This document shows positions 34,758-46,169 of a DNA stretch of 64,000 bases, piece by piece. This DNA is from Laguncularia racemosa (lineage: Eukaryota; Streptophyta; Magnoliopsida; Myrtales; Combretaceae), in the NCBI GenBank assembly GCA_037954665.1, contig JBBMOL010000138.1, positions 558,001 through 622,000 of the forward strand, given 5' to 3'. The notes beneath the pieces are model-generated. The model saw only the letters and a list, made by a program, of their open reading frames with translations, ran no database searches and had not been told where the DNA came from. Numbering within the stretch: the first letter of the stretch is position 1; each line of letters opens with the position of its first letter. A program made the translations under genes and the position numbers.

Positions 34758-35258
34758 TTTGAAAACGCTTCTAACGAACTGGTTAAATGACTTGATAAGA
34801 GATGTCTTATAATATGTGACTGATGGTTATTTATTCTAAGATGCTTACCAATTTATCGCAGATAGCAACCAAACAACCGAACCTTCGTGCTAGTTTACTT
34901 CTCCTTTGCTTACTCTTGCTTCAAAACAGGGCTGAGGGTCTTGATGTGCTTCCTTTCTTATGTGCATGGCTCTTGTGATTGTAGTATTATCCTATTAATG
35001 TACCAGGTTTAATGCTCAAAAGTAGGTAAAATTATATCACAAAATTTATTGAGATTCATTGTCATTTCAATATTCATCATTCATTAGTGAAGTGATGGTT
35101 CATGTGTTTAGGAGTGTTCGTTTTAATGGGAATTGGTTGGAGTTATCAATCATTAAGAGACATTAACTTTGCTTGTAAAAGAAATGAAAACTAGACTCAA
35201 CGAAATTTGTATTAAATATTGGCATTCATAAACATTGGCAAAACTTCAATTTTCTTGC

Positions 35259-36458
35259 CTAAGGATAGTACATCTTAACAGCATCTGCATTAATGAGGTC
35301 TCTCAATTCTGGATCATCCATTTGAGTTAATATCAAAGCACCCCCTGACAATACCTTCTTTACAACGTATAGACCCTCATAGTTTAGGGTAAACTTCCCT
35401 CTAGAATCTTGAGCATTCGAGAGAACTTTCTTTAGCACCAGATCTCCCTCTGTAAAACATCGAGGCCTCATTTTCTTGTTAAATGCTTGGGCCATTCTTT
35501 GTTGGTAACACTGGCCGTGACATAACGTAGTGAGTCTTTTTTCGTCGATCAAATTCAATTGATCAAGCCTCTTCTTTACCCAGTCTGATTCATCTAACTG
35601 TGCTTCTGATAGAATTCTAAAAGATGATATTTCGACCTCGACTGGTAAGACTACCTCAATGCCATATACCAGTGAATATGGGTAACTCCAATAGATGTTC
35701 GAATTGAAGTTCTGTAAGCCATGAGAGCGAATGGCAGCATCTCGTGCCAATCTTTATAAGTGATTGTCATCTTTTCGATGATTCTTTTGATATTCTTGTT
35801 GGCTGCTTTCATTGCCCCATTCATCTGAGGTCAGTAGGGAGTTGAATTTCTATGGTTTATATGGAATTGTTGACACAAATCTATCATCAACTTGTTGTTG
35901 AGATTGGTACCTTTGTCGGTGATGACTGACTCAGGAACTCCATATCGAGCTATTATGTCCCTCTTCAGGAATTGAACTATTACCCCCTTTTGTGACATTG
36001 GCATAAGATGAAGCTTCCACCCACTTGGTGAAGTAATCAATGGCTACCAATATAAACTTGTGGCCGTTAGATGTTGTTGGAGTGATTGGGTCGATTATGT
36101 CAATTCCCCACATGGAGAAAGACCATGGTGCAGACAACGAATGCAGCTCTTTTGGCGGAGCATTTATTCGGTTTGCATAAACTTGACATAAGTGATAGTG
36201 CTTGGCATATTTGATATAATCTAATTCCATGGTTAGCCAATAGTAACCTAATCTTATGATTTTTCGAGCCAACATATAGCTGTTCATGTGAGGTCCACAT
36301 ACTCCTTCATGCACTTCTTTCATCAGTTCACATGCCTCATTTCTATCCACACATCTTAGCAAGGTGGTATCAGGCGATCTTTTGTAAAGCACAGGCCCAT
36401 TTAATAAGAAATGACTTGCTAACCTTCTGAGTATTCTTTGGTCATTTTTGCTAGCCAT
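35259..36458 (-). pseudogene. Integrase of element D
   Basis: Three overlapping frames joined by frameshifts. First: HEGVCGPHMNSYMLARKI and LCQVYANR (H2C2 zinc finger), WGIDIIDPITP and ILVAIDYFTKWVEA (core, first Asp). Second (about 35831-36040): YGVPESVITDKGTNLNN (second Asp). Third (35259-35750): YGIEVVLPVEVEI, RCFTEGDLVLKKVL, GGALILTQMDDPELRDLI, NADAVKMYYP, the typical Tat integrase end. Frameshifts near 35990 and 35760 make it non-functional. Confidence 0.87.
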
Positions 36459-36695
36459 TTCAGGATATTTGCTTTCTTAGAGAAAATTTTTGATGTCATG
36501 ATTCCAAGGCTTATCATCTTGTGCTTTTCCAATTACCAAACAGTAGGCGGGCCGATTTTCGATTTCTATTTTCAATGATTGGACTTCGACTTCCCCTGTT
36601 ATCTAGAATTATAGATGCTAGTGTGGCGAGGGCATCTGCAAACTAATTCTAAGTTCTCGGGATGTATGTGAAAGTGATTGCCTCAAATTCATCGA

Positions 36696-38549
36696 TTAGC
36701 TCTGTAAAATGCTGATGGTATGGTACCAATTTGGGTCTTTAGTCTTGTATTCCCCTCTCGTCTGTAATATGATGAGTGAAGAATCTCCATACACTTCTAA
36801 TTCACGGATTTTCATGTGGTAAGCCATTTTGAGGCCGAGGATGCATGCCTTATATTCCGCGATATTATTAGTATATGGAAATGTGAGTCTTGTTGCTGAA
36901 GGGAATTGTATTCCTTCTAGGGATATCAACACTTTCCCGATCCCACAACCAAATACATTGGCAGCTCCGTCAAAGAACATCTTCCATCTAGGGCTTTGTT
37001 CTATCCCGTAGTCTTCTACTGGTGCACTTTCCACTATTAATACATTTTCATCAGGGAATTGGGCTTGTGATTTTTGGGAATCTCCCTCAACTGGGTGTTC
37101 TGCCAATTGGTAGGCTAAAGATTGCCCTTTTATTGAATTTTGATTTATGTATGTGATATCAAATTCTAATAAAAGCATTTGCCATTTAGAGATTCTCCCT
37201 AACAAAACGAGCTTCTCTGTCAAATACTTCAGAGGATCGTGTCTTATTAGCAACTCAATATGATAGTAAAGGGTGTATTGCTTCAATCGGTGCATGACCC
37301 AAATCAGAGCACAACAAGTTCTCTCTACTTCTAAATACCTCTGTTCCCCATATGTGAATTTCTTACTTAGATAATATATGGAACACTCTCTTCCCTCTTC
37401 ATCTTTCTGTCCCAGCACGCACCCCATGAATTCATGGAGTATCGTGAGGTATAAGAATAAGGGTTTTCCTTGTTTTGGAACTATCAAGACTCGATGATTT
37501 ATGAGATAGTCTTTGATTGTGTTGAATGCTTCTTCACATTCATCATCTTGTTCTACTACAGCGTTCTTTTTTAACAGACGGAATAGTAGACGGCATTTGT
37601 CCGTGAGCTGTGAGATGAAACAAGCTATGTAATTCAATCTTCCCAGCAAACCTCTTACCTCTTTGACAGTACATGGGGAGGGTAGCTCCAGTATGGCCTT
37701 CACTTTGTCAGGGTCGATTTTAATGCCTTCCCGGCTTATGACAAACCCTAACAACTTGCCTGTTGTTGCCCTAAAAGTGCACTTTTCTGGATTTAACTTG
37801 AGCTGAAACTTTCTCAATCGTTTGAACAACTTTCTCAGAACAACCGCATGGCTTTCTTCTTCTTTAGACTTGGCTATCATATCGTCGACGTATACTTCGA
37901 CTTCTCAATGCATCATGTCATGAAGTATTGCGACCATGGCTCTCTAATACGTTGCCCTAGCGTTTTTCAAACCAAAGGCCATGACTTTATAACAGAAAGT
38001 TCCCCATGTTGTGATGAAAGTCGTCTTAGTTTTATCTCCTTCAACCATTTTTATTTGATTATATCCTGAGAAACCATCCATAAATGAGAAAAGATGGTTT
38101 TCTGCAGTATTGTCTACCAGGACATTGATGTGAAGTAGAGGGAAGTTGTCTTTTGGCGTAACTTGGTTTAAGTCTCGGAAGTTTACGCATACGTATACTT
38201 TTCCATTCTTTTTTAGAACGGGGACTATATTCACTACCCATTTCGGATAGTCAGACACCTCGATGAACCCCACTTCTAGTAGTTTCTTGACTTCCTCTTT
38301 AATCTTTAGTAAGATGTCAAGCCTAAATCTTCTCAATTTCTGTTTTTTAGGTTTGACATCTTCCCTTGTGAGAAGCTTGTGAACTACTATTGACTGATCT
38401 AGTCCTGGCATGTCGCCATATGACGAGGTGAACACATCTGCATACTCAGTTAACAACTCGATTATCTCGCGTTTTTGCTCGGCACTTAAATTGGTCCCAA
38501 TCTTGAGGTTTTTAGGTTTCTCAGTGCTTCCTAAATTTACCATCCCCAC
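36696..38549 (-). pseudogene. RT, RNase H and second RNase H of element D
   Basis: RT (37944-38549): KKLLEVGFIEVSDYPKWV, VLKKNGKVYVCVNFRDLN, FMDGFSGYNQIKM. The catalytic EVYVDDMIAK is near 37880-37892, with a TGA two codons before it (37905-37907). RT thumb and RNase H follow (LLGFVISREGIKIDPDKV, RECSIYYLSKKFTYGE, KYLTEKLVLLGRI). Then a second, archaeal-type RNase H: WKMFFDGAANVFGCGIG, PYTNNIAEYKACILGLKMA, LEVYGDSSLIILQ. This dual RNase H arrangement is a hallmark of the Tat lineage. Confidence 0.92.
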
Positions 38550-39004
38550 TGGCTCGTCTATTGAAATCCCACTTTGTTCATGTTTTTGCCAATTTTCTTG
38601 TATTATTTCGTGGTCAAGGACATTACCTCCAACGACTAACCCAGCAGTGTTGGAAACGATATCAGTGTTTTCATTTCTTACCTGCGCGAAATGTCCCTGA
38701 CGTTCTATGGTAGGGAATCTGGGTGAAGTGAAACGAGAGTACGTATATAAGCAAAAAACAAATGAATGAATTGCAATTTATTGAATCTGAAAAGAAACCA
38801 CAATAAAATTTGTTTAATAGTTGTTCTCTATCCTTGAGCTGACCTAGTACTACCAATAAGATAACAGAACTAATTGTTGAGAGCTGGATGCTGCTCGGAC
38901 GTGCGAGGGGTCGAGCTCCCATTGCTGACGTCAGCTTCGCTTATCCTTGGCTCTTGGATGGTAGTTGCTTATTTGAATGATTGTTGGAGAGGCGAAAAAC
39001 GCAT

Positions 39005-39700
39005 TTAAGTATCGCTTGGATGCTCTTTCCCTCTACCTCTGACACCTCTGGTTTGTGGCTCTTCCTGAGCTGTAGGAACGTACCTTAGTCCAAACATCCC
39101 TTGTTGTCCCTCCTTAAACTGATGGCCCTCCTTGCTAGTCACCACACTCACCTCGTTAAATATTTGGAGACCAAAGTCTTCGGAACCATCTTCCCCGATG
39201 TAGGGTATAGCAGTCTCTTTGTAGATGGCGTAATCTTGCTCTCCCAGCATGGTGATGATCTGTCCATTCACTATGAACTTGACTTTCTGATGGAGGCTTG
39301 AGGGTCTGGCTCCAGCGGTATGTATCCACGGCCTTCCCAAAAGCAGATTAAAAGACCTTGGAATGTCGAGGACTTAGAAGGAGATGTGGAATATCCGTGG
39401 GTCAATCTCCACTGGCAAGCTTATTTCCCTTACTATGTCTCTCTTCAACCCGTCAAAAGCCCTAACCACCGTTAAGCTTGGTTTGATGTTGCTTAGATCG
39501 ACTCCCAATAAGTCGAGGGTAGCCAATGGGCATACGCTGAGAGAAGATCCATTGTCAATGACTACTCGGGAGATGATGATGAACAACGGTTTTGTATGTT
39601 AGTCTCCGTCTTCTCTCAGCTCTTCGGGAGAGAAAGATATCTGGTCCATGGTGAAGATCGAATCTGCCACATGGCTCAATTTGTCTGTTGCAATGCCCTT
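39005..39700 (-). pseudogene. Aspartic protease of element D
   Basis: Active-site region VVIDNGSSLSVCPLATLDLL (D-N-G rather than D-T/S-G, normal for Tat-lineage elements), then IKPSLTVVRAFDGLKRDI and, after a break near 39360, MGRPWIHTAGARPSSLHQKV, the standard end of this domain. A variable linker with SEDFGLQIFNEV follows. It would cleave Gag-Pol; broken by stops (for example near 39378 and 39600). Confidence 0.8.
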
Positions 39701-39970
39701 TGGTACCTTGATCTGTTTGAGCACTTTTAAGAGTGCTTCCCTGTGAGGCTCAGAGGTTGTGAAGAGGCCCATAAGCGATATCTAGGCTAGAACCTTATTC
39801 AGTTGTTCCATGATCTTATATCCGCTTGCCTTGACCATCTTTATAAATGCAAAGAGCCCCTCTTCTTCCTCTTTTCCTACCTCAGTGTTGGGCTCTTCAG
39901 TTGAGGTCTTGTATTTCGGGTCATAGATTCTCCCAGAACGGGTGATTCTACCTACGATAGGGGGTCTTTC

Positions 39971-41764
39971 TTAATCAATAGTCCAATAGTCAAATGGTGC
40001 CACCTTATATCTCTCCGCGGGTATTGGGACATTGAATACATACCTCTTCCTTATAATTTGCACCTCAGTAGATTGTCCCTCGTAGAACTTTATGACTATC
40101 GGCTTTTGGTCCGATTTAATCATGTTCATCGACTTCTCCTCTTCTTTTGGTGGGTTGTCCATTTTCTCAAACTCGGGCCCCCATCCGCTAGGTGGCCTAT
40201 ACTCGGTTGGAGTGAAAGAGTAATTTACCAGATACTCAAATTTCCCATGCGATTCGCCCAAGGTACTGACCGTCGGGTCTCCAGCTAACCATCTCTTCTT
40301 GACCTGTGATTTAGGGGTTTCATCTAGGGTTTGGCGTGGGTGACTTTCTCGCTACATTGTTGCTTTTTGCTGTTTTGGGGACTCTTTGGAACCCGGCTCT
40401 TCAGATGTGATCATATTGACAGTGGGCTTATGGTTGGGCAGAGGATTAGTGTTGACATTGGGTGCTGGTGTGTTAACAAAGTCCAGTTGCATTATTCCGG
40501 CATCAATTAGATCTTGAATTTTGTTTCGAAGCCTCCAGCATCTATCTGTAGAATGCCCCTCTTGGCCCATATGATAATCATACTTGAGGCTTGAGTCGAA
40601 ATTTCTAGGCTTGTACCGGTCACTCGGGATCTCGAAGCTGATCAAATTATCCACTCACAGCCGAGCGAAGAGCTGGCTGAGCGGGATCAGGATTGGAGTG
40701 AACTGTCTAAAGACTTTGGTGGCCTAGGTGTGATTCGTCGGGGACTACTGGATTGGGGCACTTGTGGTCTGGAATGTCACGTAGATCCCAACCTTGTCTG
40801 CTTTGCCGGAATTAACCGTGCTGACAGTAGACTCCTTGGCTTTGTTACTTCCTAAGGGCTTTTGTGATAATGCGACCCTGGGAAGATCCATTGTCTGGAG
40901 TCTGCCTGATGTGATGGCATTCTCGATTCGGCACCCTGCTGCTACTACTTCTGCGAAGCTAGATGACATCTGGCCCACCAGATATGAGAAGTAGGTCTTA
41001 TCCAGAGTGTTGACAAAGATGAATGTCAACTCTTTTTCAGAAATTGGGGTCGCTACCCTGGCAGCCTGAGCTCTCCAACGCTAAGCATACTCCTTAAAAG
41101 ACTCAGTGTGTCTCTTTCGAAGACTTCCTAAGTCGATTACCGAAGAGGCAACTTCAATGTTAAATTTGTACTAGTCATAGAATGCCCGAGCAAGTCTTTC
41201 CCAGGTATTGACCTGGTTGAAGTCTATGTGTGCATACCAGATGAGGGTAGGGCCTGTGAGGCTATCTTGGAAGGTCTGGATCATGAGCTGGTCATACTGG
41301 GCATACTTGCTCATCTTCTGTACATACAGCCTTGTATGCATCTTGGGGCATTCAGTGCCATCATATTTTTCAAATTTTGGGGTCTTGAACTTCTCTAGGT
41401 ACACCTCCTCCCCATATACTGGTAAGCTAGTGATCCCTGCTTACTCAAAGCCATCAGGCCCCTCTATTGTCTTCATCTTATTAGCCAGCTGTTGAAAAAG
41501 TTTCATTTCCATCTCCTTTTGCCTGTCCTCCATTTCCCTCTTTATGTCATCAGAGGTCAGACCTAGGTTGACTTTCGATTTATACTCGAAAGCTGGGTTG
41601 AGGTGGGAATTGATCTCTTCATATTCTAGAGGTTGGCCCTCTACTGCTTTCCCCTTTCTGGCCCCTGAGTGTTCTTCCTTAGTCGGTTGGATGGTGCAAA
41701 GGAGACCAATACTCTCAGTTGGGAGGTGGACTTGTGTAGCCAATTGCTGGACCGTTTGTTCCAA
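39971..41764 (-). pseudogene. Gag of element D
   Basis: One frame with scattered stops. N-terminal charged region with a coiled-coil-like EMEDRQKEMEMKLFQQLANK, then the gag core (FKTPKFEKYDGTECPKMHTR, FQDSLTGPTLIWYAHID, EYA stop RWRAQAARV, FVNTLDKTYFSYLVGQ, FAEVVAAGCRIENA). A zinc-knuckle relic DYHMGQEGHSTDRC with the first cysteine replaced (KYDYH) precedes KIQDLIDAG and NPLPNHKPTVNMI. Several stops sit at expected glutamine codons (EYAQ to EYA stop). Typical of the Tat lineage. Confidence 0.85.
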
Positions 41765-42089
41765 GGATACGATCCTAAGATCCGGGCGGCGTCAGCACTT
41801 ATGTTGTTGCGGTTGTCGCTGTTGTTACCACTGTTTGCATTTTGGTCTTTGAGCGAGTGCAGATTGGGCTTCTTGGAGGGCTCGGTTGTTTGGGCACTAT
41901 CTTTGATACCTAGCGCGCATTTTTTTAGTATGATGCAGGTATGTAAATATGATGCATGTATCACACAAATGCTAAAATAAAGGGGCCAACAATCGATTAA
42001 TGATATAATACTGAAACTTTATCTTTATTAATATTGGAAACTTAGAGTTCGATACTTGAAAAAAAAAAATGAAAAAGTACAATAGTGAT

Positions 42090-43170
42090 CTATTTCCTAG
42101 TTCTCTTCGTCTTCTGATGCGTAGGCACCGGTTTTTCGCTGATGATAGTTTCCAACTCTCTGACTCTAGCTTGGGTCTTCTCCAACTGAGCTTCCAAGGC
42201 TTTGTTCCTTTGATCAGACTCTTTAAATCGGCCCTTCCAGATATCCTTTTTGTAGTCTGCAGCTTCGAAGTATACTTCCATTCGAGCCCTGACTTGTTCC
42301 AAATGGGTTCTCAACTCTGGATCTACCTTGTCTGGCTTAGGTTGGGTGATATTTGGGACTCGGTATGCCCTTTCCCCTGTTTCATATAGCTGGTGGATTA
42401 CAAAGTCCCTGGTGGCTCGATGCTTGCCTACTTCGCCATCTAGTTCTTTGAGGTCAACATTAGAGCTCTCGATTCGGGCCTCTCATAGGGCTTTGACCTT
42501 TGCCAACTTAGCAAACTTCTCGGCTACCAGTAGATTTGGGTCTTGATACTCAAACATAATTGCTTCTAGCGAAGGCCGATAAACTATGTCTTGAATGGTA
42601 CCGAACTGGCGGACCACTGAGTTTGGGTGATAACCTATACATCCGCTGATACCGATTAGAGGTACGACCCAAAGGTTTCTGCAGGTTAGGATGACTTTGT
42701 TGCAGCAACTCCATCTAGCCGTCCACAGGATGTCGTCGGCACTGAAACTCTTGAGCACTTCCACTTAACTGTGGCTAGTAAGGTCGTCGGGCAGCTTTAT
42801 CTTTTCTATGCATGAGTCAACAGGATCCACTTGTTGGGCTAAAGTTTTCTGGACCAAGTTCAGCCCAAAACATTTGAGGTGGCTCACAAACCAGATCAGG
42901 ATGAGGTTGATGTTTGAGCGAAGGATCCCATGGCCCTTCTTCTTAACAAAGTTCAAGTTCCAGATCTGTTCAGCCAATAGAACCGAGATGTAAGATTTCC
43001 CTTCCAAGAGCCAGGTCCCCACATAATATGTCTTTATCCCCGTCATCTTCTCGGGCTATGAACTAGGCTTCTAACTCATCCATCCGTATGCAATATCTGT
43101 TATAGTTTACTAAGGCCTTGTTGATTACTGTCTTGCGAATACCCAGAAGTCTGCTGAAGATGCCGGCTGG
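42090..43170 (-). pseudogene. ORF1 of element D, C-terminal part
   Basis: After solo LTR D2 the frame resumes with GIKTYYVGTWLLEGKSYIS, NLNFVKKKGHGI, then VPLIGISGCIGYHPNSVVRQFG and a coiled-coil C-terminus rich in E/K/R (RARMEVYFEAADYKK, ALEAQLEKTQARVRELE). The layout matches an extra ORF carried 5' of gag by some plant Tat elements, resembling the plant DUF7745 or plant-mobile-domain-like families. That assignment is from memory of the pattern. Its molecular role is unknown. Confidence 0.6.
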
Positions 43171-43175
43171 CCCAG

Positions 43176-45325
43176 TGTAAACACCCCATTTTTGCCCTAG
43201 GAATGAATAATAATCACTAATAGTCAATTCTTAATTTTTTCCAATTTTTCTTTAATTTATCATATAAATAATAAAAATATTCAAAAAAATAAAAATAAAT
43301 AGGAAAACACATCAATTTTGAAAAATGATTTCAGAAACGGCAATAATAAATAGTAAATAATTTTTACAAATTTTTGAAATTTCAAAAAATACAAAAAAAT
43401 AAAAAAATCGCATTACATATATGCAATTTGCGAAATTAGAAAAATCAGGAAAATGGGCTAGCCTAGTTGGTCCGGACCACGGGCTAAGGCGCGCGCAGGA
43501 GGGCTCGGTCGCAGGTTCGAATCGCGGGGGAAGCAGTTTCCGCGTTTTGAGTTTTTTCACTTATCTAGGACACGTGGCAACCTCTAATTGGCTGGAGGGA
43601 ACGCACGCGTTGGGCGCGTGATCATCTTCTACCTCGGGTCCGAGATCGCCGGCGAAGGAAAAATTCGAATTTCAGCCATTTCGATTCGATTTTTTGCACA
43701 AATCCAACGGATCTTCAACAGAATTGAGATAAACATCATCCAATTGGAATCAAATCTCAACAAATCAAAGGATTTACACGAATTGAAGTTGGTTTATTTA
43801 ACCGTCGATCCGATTTGCTTCGATCGGTGGAAATCCGAGCTTATCCAACTCGATTTCGAACGCCTATAAATAGAGGAGGAGGAGAGGAAGCCAAAACACA
43901 GATCACAATTGAGAGAAAGTGAGAAAAGAGAGCAAATCGGAGAGCATCGGAGGAAACCCAAAACCGCGAACCGCCAATCGAAGCCAAGCCGCCACCAGGA
44001 GACGTTCTAGGAGCAAACCACCACCACCATTGGATTCAGCACCATCGAGAAGCTAGGATTCGACACCTCACCCGTGACAAAAGACCGCCGGAACGCCGTG
44101 AATGAGCATCCTCCGCCGCCGTGTCCGATCGATTCGACCCGATCCGACTCGGCCCGATTCGACCCAACCCGCACACCGACCCGGATCTAGGTAAGTCGGA
44201 TTTTCCCGATTTTTTCCACTTTATTTATTTATTTTATTCCGATTTGATTTATTATTTATTTATTAATTAATTAATTTATTTGTTATTTATTTATTTATTT
44301 ATTTATGTTTTATTTATATTTCCATAAATAGAAAAATGTTAGAAATTAGATTTTTTTAGGATTTAATAATTTAAAAAAATAATAATAATAATAATAATAA
44401 TGTAGAAAAATAATAATAAAACTTTAGATTTTAAAATAAGATAAATAATAACTTAGGATAAAAATTTTAACAAAAATTCACAAAAATTATAAAAATCAAT
44501 AAAAATTAATAAAAATTATAATAAAAATCATAAAAAAAAAACCATAAAAATCATGCAAACTCAGAAAAATTATAAAAAAATGTAGAAGAAATAAAAAAAA
44601 ATCATAAAAATGATAAAAAATCTAAATATAAAAAAATCATAAAAAATAATATAAAAATTCAAAAATTATAAAAATGAGTTTTCTCACTTAGAAAAATCAT
44701 TTTCCTCAAATAAATCCAAAATTGATGTTTTCCCTTCAAATCATTTTCAAAAATCAGATAAAAGTTTGGGCTTAGATTTAAAAAAAAAAATCCCAAAAAA
44801 ATGATAAAAACATAAATCGAAAGAGATTTCAAAATTAAAATTCACAAACACACTTAAGGTTTTTAGGAAAAGCGAACTACGGCTTGTTTGATCCTGACTA
44901 GCAGGTACGTAGGCACCCATTTGGGTCAACCTATAAAAATGAAATAAAAAATCATTTTCTTAGAATAATAAAAAACATAATAAAAAAGTAACAGAAACAA
45001 AATAAAAGACATTTCTAAATAGGAACAATTTTAGGAGATTAGGTGGTAATCGTAAGGTTTTAATAGGTTAGCCTTCGGACTTAGAAACTCTGGTTTTCCC
45101 TTTTCCTCTTTTCAAAAACCAGAAGAGGAAATAACGACGACTAGTGGTCCAAATTAAGACTAATCCGCTCCTTTAGTCTTAATTCAATATTTCCCAACAA
45201 CAGTTGGGTGGTGACTCCAAAAATCAAACGAAATTCCCAATTCAAGTCGAGGATCTACATTAGATGAGCATAGGGTCTAGTCTAGATCAGATTAGGAATG
45301 AGAATTCAAAAAAATAGACTCGACA
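43176..45325 (+). repeat. Solo LTR D2 of the D family (2150 bp)
   Basis: Starts TGTAAACACC, ends GACTCGACA, with perfect duplication CCCAG at 43171-43175 and 45326-45330. It is inserted in ORF1 of D, so it is younger than D. Contents in order: box A (43459-43470), box B (43514-43523), G-box CACGTGGC (43571-43578), reverse CCAAT, TATAAATA (43865-43872), TAG|GTAAGT donor (44191). Sequence is very close to D1 in the first 65 bases (about 3 differences). Confidence 0.93.
43459..43523 (+). promoter_or_regulatory. tRNA/SINE-like box A and box B in LTR D2
   Basis: Box A TAGCCTAGTTGG and box B GGTTCGAATC, 55 bases apart. This is the best-preserved box B of the four and matches the core Pol III consensus GGTTCGANTC. 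It is preceded by GGGC and followed by GCGGGG. Confidence 0.6.
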
Positions 45326-45330
45326 CCCAG

Positions 45331-45655
45331 CCTCAAGATCTGGCACATACACTTCGCCAGTTAGTGATGGAGCCTGCAGAAGTTAGGTGTACTCTTCCAG
45401 AGTGGGAGTGATCTCATGTGGCCTAATGAAGAAAGCCGCGGGCTCTACTTCCCATAGATGGAGGATGGCCCGTATCAAAGGTAAGTTCATCTCCATCTTC
45501 ATCAGCGAGAGGATGGGCCCTATCTTCTGTTGAATAAAGGCCTGCTCTTCAGGGTTGTACAGAGTAAACCAATGGTCCAATACCAACTTTGGGTCCAGAG
45601 GTTTGTAAACTCGGATCTCTTTGCGGAGGAAGCGGTCGACTATAGAACTAGCCAT
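45331..45655 (-). pseudogene. ORF1 of element D, N-terminal part
   Basis: ATG at 45655 opens MASSIVDRFLRKEIRVYK, then LVLDHWFTLYNPEEQAFIQQ, LPLIRAILHLWEVEPAAFF, EITPTLEEYT. The W-L/EE-F...P-L.RA...W.....F.....E..PTLEEY pattern is that of DUF7745/plant-mobile-like N-terminal domains (family assignment from memory). A frame break follows EEYT, and D2 then interrupts the gene at 45325. Confidence 0.6.
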
Positions 45656-46148
45656 CTATTACAATAGAAATCTCTAATTACAAAAACTATATTACAATGT
45701 ACAAATGATGTTATTACAGTGAAATGTATCTCAACTCCATGAACAGAATAAAAGTATTACATCATCAATCAATTGCCAGCCCATGACTTCATGTATGCAG
45801 ATAAGTGGGTTCTAACAGGTCCCCAAGCTCTATAGCCTCCCACATTCTCGAAGAAATGGATCTCAGGCTATATCGAAGCATTCGGTGGGGTAGCCTAATC
45901 AATCCCGAACGGTGATCATATCACTTCGCCCGAAACCTACACAATGGCCCCCCATCTTAGGGTTCTAAGACAGCCCGAGTTTGACCATTTCTAATCACAC
46001 GATCACATGCATGCAGACTTAAAAGTAAATAACTAAACCCTAAATCTAGCTAAATCCCTGAAAGGTTAGCAACAGTATAACAATCAAAAGGCATTTCTTG
46101 GAAAAAGTGATTTGAGGAGATTCAGGTGGCTAGCCTACTAGAGAGAAG

Positions 46149-46166
46149 TCCCCAATGGAGTCACCA
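46149..46166 (-). other. Primer-binding site of element D
   Basis: Minus strand TGGTGACTCCATTGGGGA, three bases inside the 5' LTR. It is not initiator-Met type. It resembles the TGGCGACTC-type site I associate with Tat/Ogre elements, usually attributed to an arginine tRNA. The tRNA identity is from memory. Confidence 0.7.
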
Positions 46167-46169
46167 TCC

